Source: Channa striata (lineage: Eukaryota > Chordata > Actinopteri > Anabantiformes > Channidae). Taken from it: a stretch of 64,000 nt of DNA. The notes beneath the pieces are model-generated. The model did not search any database. It saw nothing but the letters and a program-made list of their open reading frames with translations, and was not told where the DNA came from. The position numbers and the translations under genes are program-made. Where the stretch lies: assembly GCA_033026295.1 (NCBI GenBank), contig CM065173.1, positions 17,732,517-17,796,516 of the forward strand, read 5' to 3'. Positions 62,401 to 64,000 of the stretch are shown here, piece after piece; positions within the stretch are counted from its first letter, which is position 1; every line of letters starts with the position of its first letter.

Positions 62401-63353
62401 AAGCCAGACTTTTGTGACGATCTTAAAAGATGCACAACATTTCTCTGGTAATCTTCCACATGTGCCAGTCACATGTTAAATCCTGCCTTTGACCAATAAA
62501 TGAGGTAGTTTAAGTCATTACAACGTAATTACCTTACTGCATGTTAAGTTATGACTGATAGGAAAGTGCACTGCAATCAATGGAGCATGCTCTACTAAAG
62601 GGTTAACTCATACTCACTAGATAGAAACCTATCAAGAGATAAAACAGCAGGCTTTCAAATCATCTCTGTTGATGTTGTTTGAAGGCTAGCAATGAACAGC
62701 CTCACTCAGTAGAAGTAAAGCATGCGGTGTAGGTCTGTCTCTTAAGAGGATTAGAGGCCACCGTTCAGCACGGGCCCACACTGGTCAGTGTATCACTTTA
62801 GCACCTCCCGCTGATCCGGATTGAGGAAGATTGATGTGGATGAGGAAGGATGAGTGAGACTAGGTTCCTGACAGCTGCACTTTTGGAATAAAGAGTGATT
62901 ATTAATTATTGAGTGCTTACAGGTGTGTCAGGTGATGTTTTCTACTGCCATTCTCTATTTTTCTCTTTCTCACTCACTTTCTCCGCTCTCTCGCTCAGCC
63001 TCGCTGTCCTTGCCGAGTCAGGTGGTCATCTCCTATGACAGTCTCTCTGGGCAGCAGCAGGAGTCATGCATTTGTATATCCATAAACATCCTAAGCACCT
63101 CATTCTTTACACTTACGGTGCACCTTTACTAAAGCAGACAGTTAAGCATGCCTAAAGGCGAGTTAGCATACATGGGTCAACACCTTTTAATATATTTTTT
63201 ACCAATTAACTATTCTGCAACTTCTGCACTGCACATGTGGTGAGAATCTGCAGGAAACAGGAAACTCACTTGTCACAGGCCCAAACCACATCATTTAAGA
63301 AAACAGCAAAAATGTCCCACATTTTATCTAATAACTGTGAAAGCATGACTCAC
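59485..63353. other. FRMPD1 5' intron or upstream region
   Basis: Between the first well-supported FRMPD1 exon and the candidate start exon. I saw no other coding exon or recognisable transposon in these 3.9 kb; short open frames lack any family signal. Confidence 0.45.
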
Positions 63354-63415
63354 CGTGATGTCGCTTGTCTCTTCAGGACTCCAGAACACAAATACCCTCT
63401 CGCCCTCTGAGACAT
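63354..63415 (-). CDS. FRMPD1: Candidate first coding exon of FRMPD1
   Basis: A strong donor (CACG|GTGAGT) ends an open frame whose last Met-led stretch reads MSQRARGYLCSGVLKRQATS. The exon ends two bases into a codon, which is exactly the phase that the exon at 59484 needs (CG|A gives Arg). The basic composition is similar in kind to the human N-terminus before the PDZ domain, but no residue-level match is visible. Another in-frame ATG lies upstream at 63544. The true first exon could also lie outside the window. Confidence 0.3.
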
Positions 63416-63544
63416 CAGCTCTGCAGACCCTCCAGGATTGGCTGAAAAGAGGTGGAGGGGGGTCCTTGTGATCATCAGGGCCAATCCCAATCTGGTGTGG
63501 CCACCTGTGCGGAGCAGAGCAACACTTTCAGGGAGACCTGTCAA

Positions 63545-64000
63545 AACCTATGAACCAGATGCATGTCCAGCTGAGTGCAGAACGCTTTGATTGGGTTGTA
63601 TCAGCTGTATCTCCTTTACCTCCTAGATTTTCAACCTATTTATAAGCAACATAACCATATTCCAGTTGTTGACATTTTTGGAGTGAACACGCAAGTATGT
63701 CAAGCAAAACAGATGTGAGTTCAAACCAGCTATGTGGTTGTGGTTTTCCAAGAGGCCCCTCCTCTGGTCCCCAAGGCTCTCTATCGCTCTCTCGCTTTCA
63801 CGCTCCCTCCCTCTCTCCCACACTCTACTCCTCTGCAGCCTCAAAAGCACATGGCGATGTGGAGATGAGGCCCTCCATCTCCATCTGGTTGTCTAAATTA
63901 AAATTTCATCCAGCCCAGTTTAGTTAACATCTTACTGGGCCAGCTCTAAAAGCAAAGAGGACAGCCTGTGAATCTTGATGTGGCGAAGAGAGAGAAGCTG
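63545..64000. other. Right-edge non-coding DNA
   Basis: CT-rich stretches near 63780-63830 and otherwise unremarkable DNA. It may hold the upstream part or a non-coding exon of FRMPD1; nothing specific was seen. Confidence 0.4.

Noticed and set aside
63354..63437. Alternative reading of the candidate exon in the frame giving RVFVFWSPEETSDIT
   Set aside because: The donor phase would not match the FRMPD1 exon at 59484, while the frame ending QATSR does; neither is proven.
1..64000. CRISPR arrays, operons, bacterial ribosome binding sites or prophage
   Set aside because: The window is vertebrate nuclear DNA with spliced genes; no such structures are present. No tRNA or rRNA gene was recognised either, apart from the tRNA-like SINE head.

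Overview
The window looks like a nuclear chromosome segment from a ray-finned fish, most likely a percomorph teleost. The coding genes are split by short GT-AG introns. Proteins match vertebrate families at close to human length. The intergenic DNA is AT-rich, with CA microsatellites, Tc1-like transposon remnants and a tRNA-derived SINE typical of fish. I recognised all families from the translated sequence alone; no database search was run.

Layout, left to right. (1) 1-880: promoter, non-coding first exon and start of an unrecognised minus-strand gene that runs off the left edge. (2) 3700-8547, minus: CHRNA9, six coding exons. (3) 8548-11640: a Tc1-like remnant, a pair of perfect hairpins and the UBE2K 3' region. 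(4) 11641-16862, minus: UBE2K, seven exons, 200 aa. (5) 19686-24696, minus: KLB (beta-klotho), six exons. (6) 27480-29874, plus: TLR1, one coding exon, head to head with KLB. (7) 30508-39995, minus: INTS10, 17 exons, with several transposons in its introns. (8) 43476-44411, plus: SLC25A51, the mitochondrial NAD+ carrier, with a promoter near that of INTS10. (9) 48414-59484, minus: FRMPD1-type FERM/PDZ scaffold, 14 coding exons plus a candidate first coding exon at about 63.4 kb.

The genes do not form a pathway. They are neighbours by descent: CHRNA9, UBE2K, KLB and TLR1 are human 4p14 neighbours, INTS10 lies on human 8p, and SLC25A51 and FRMPD1 are close together on human 9p13. The window therefore brings together material that sits on three human chromosomes.

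Most notable: TLR1, KLB and FRMPD1 each carry exactly one 1-bp frameshift in an otherwise intact, conserved reading frame, two of them in homopolymers. Consensus indel errors explain this best, though real polymorphism is not excluded. Other points are a (TG)n tract used as the 3' splice-site tract of the FRMPD1 PDZ exon, an INTS10 intron that is about 90% transposon, a GC-AG intron in INTS10, and the twin hairpins near 9.6 kb. I found no clear evidence of an entirely new biological system.
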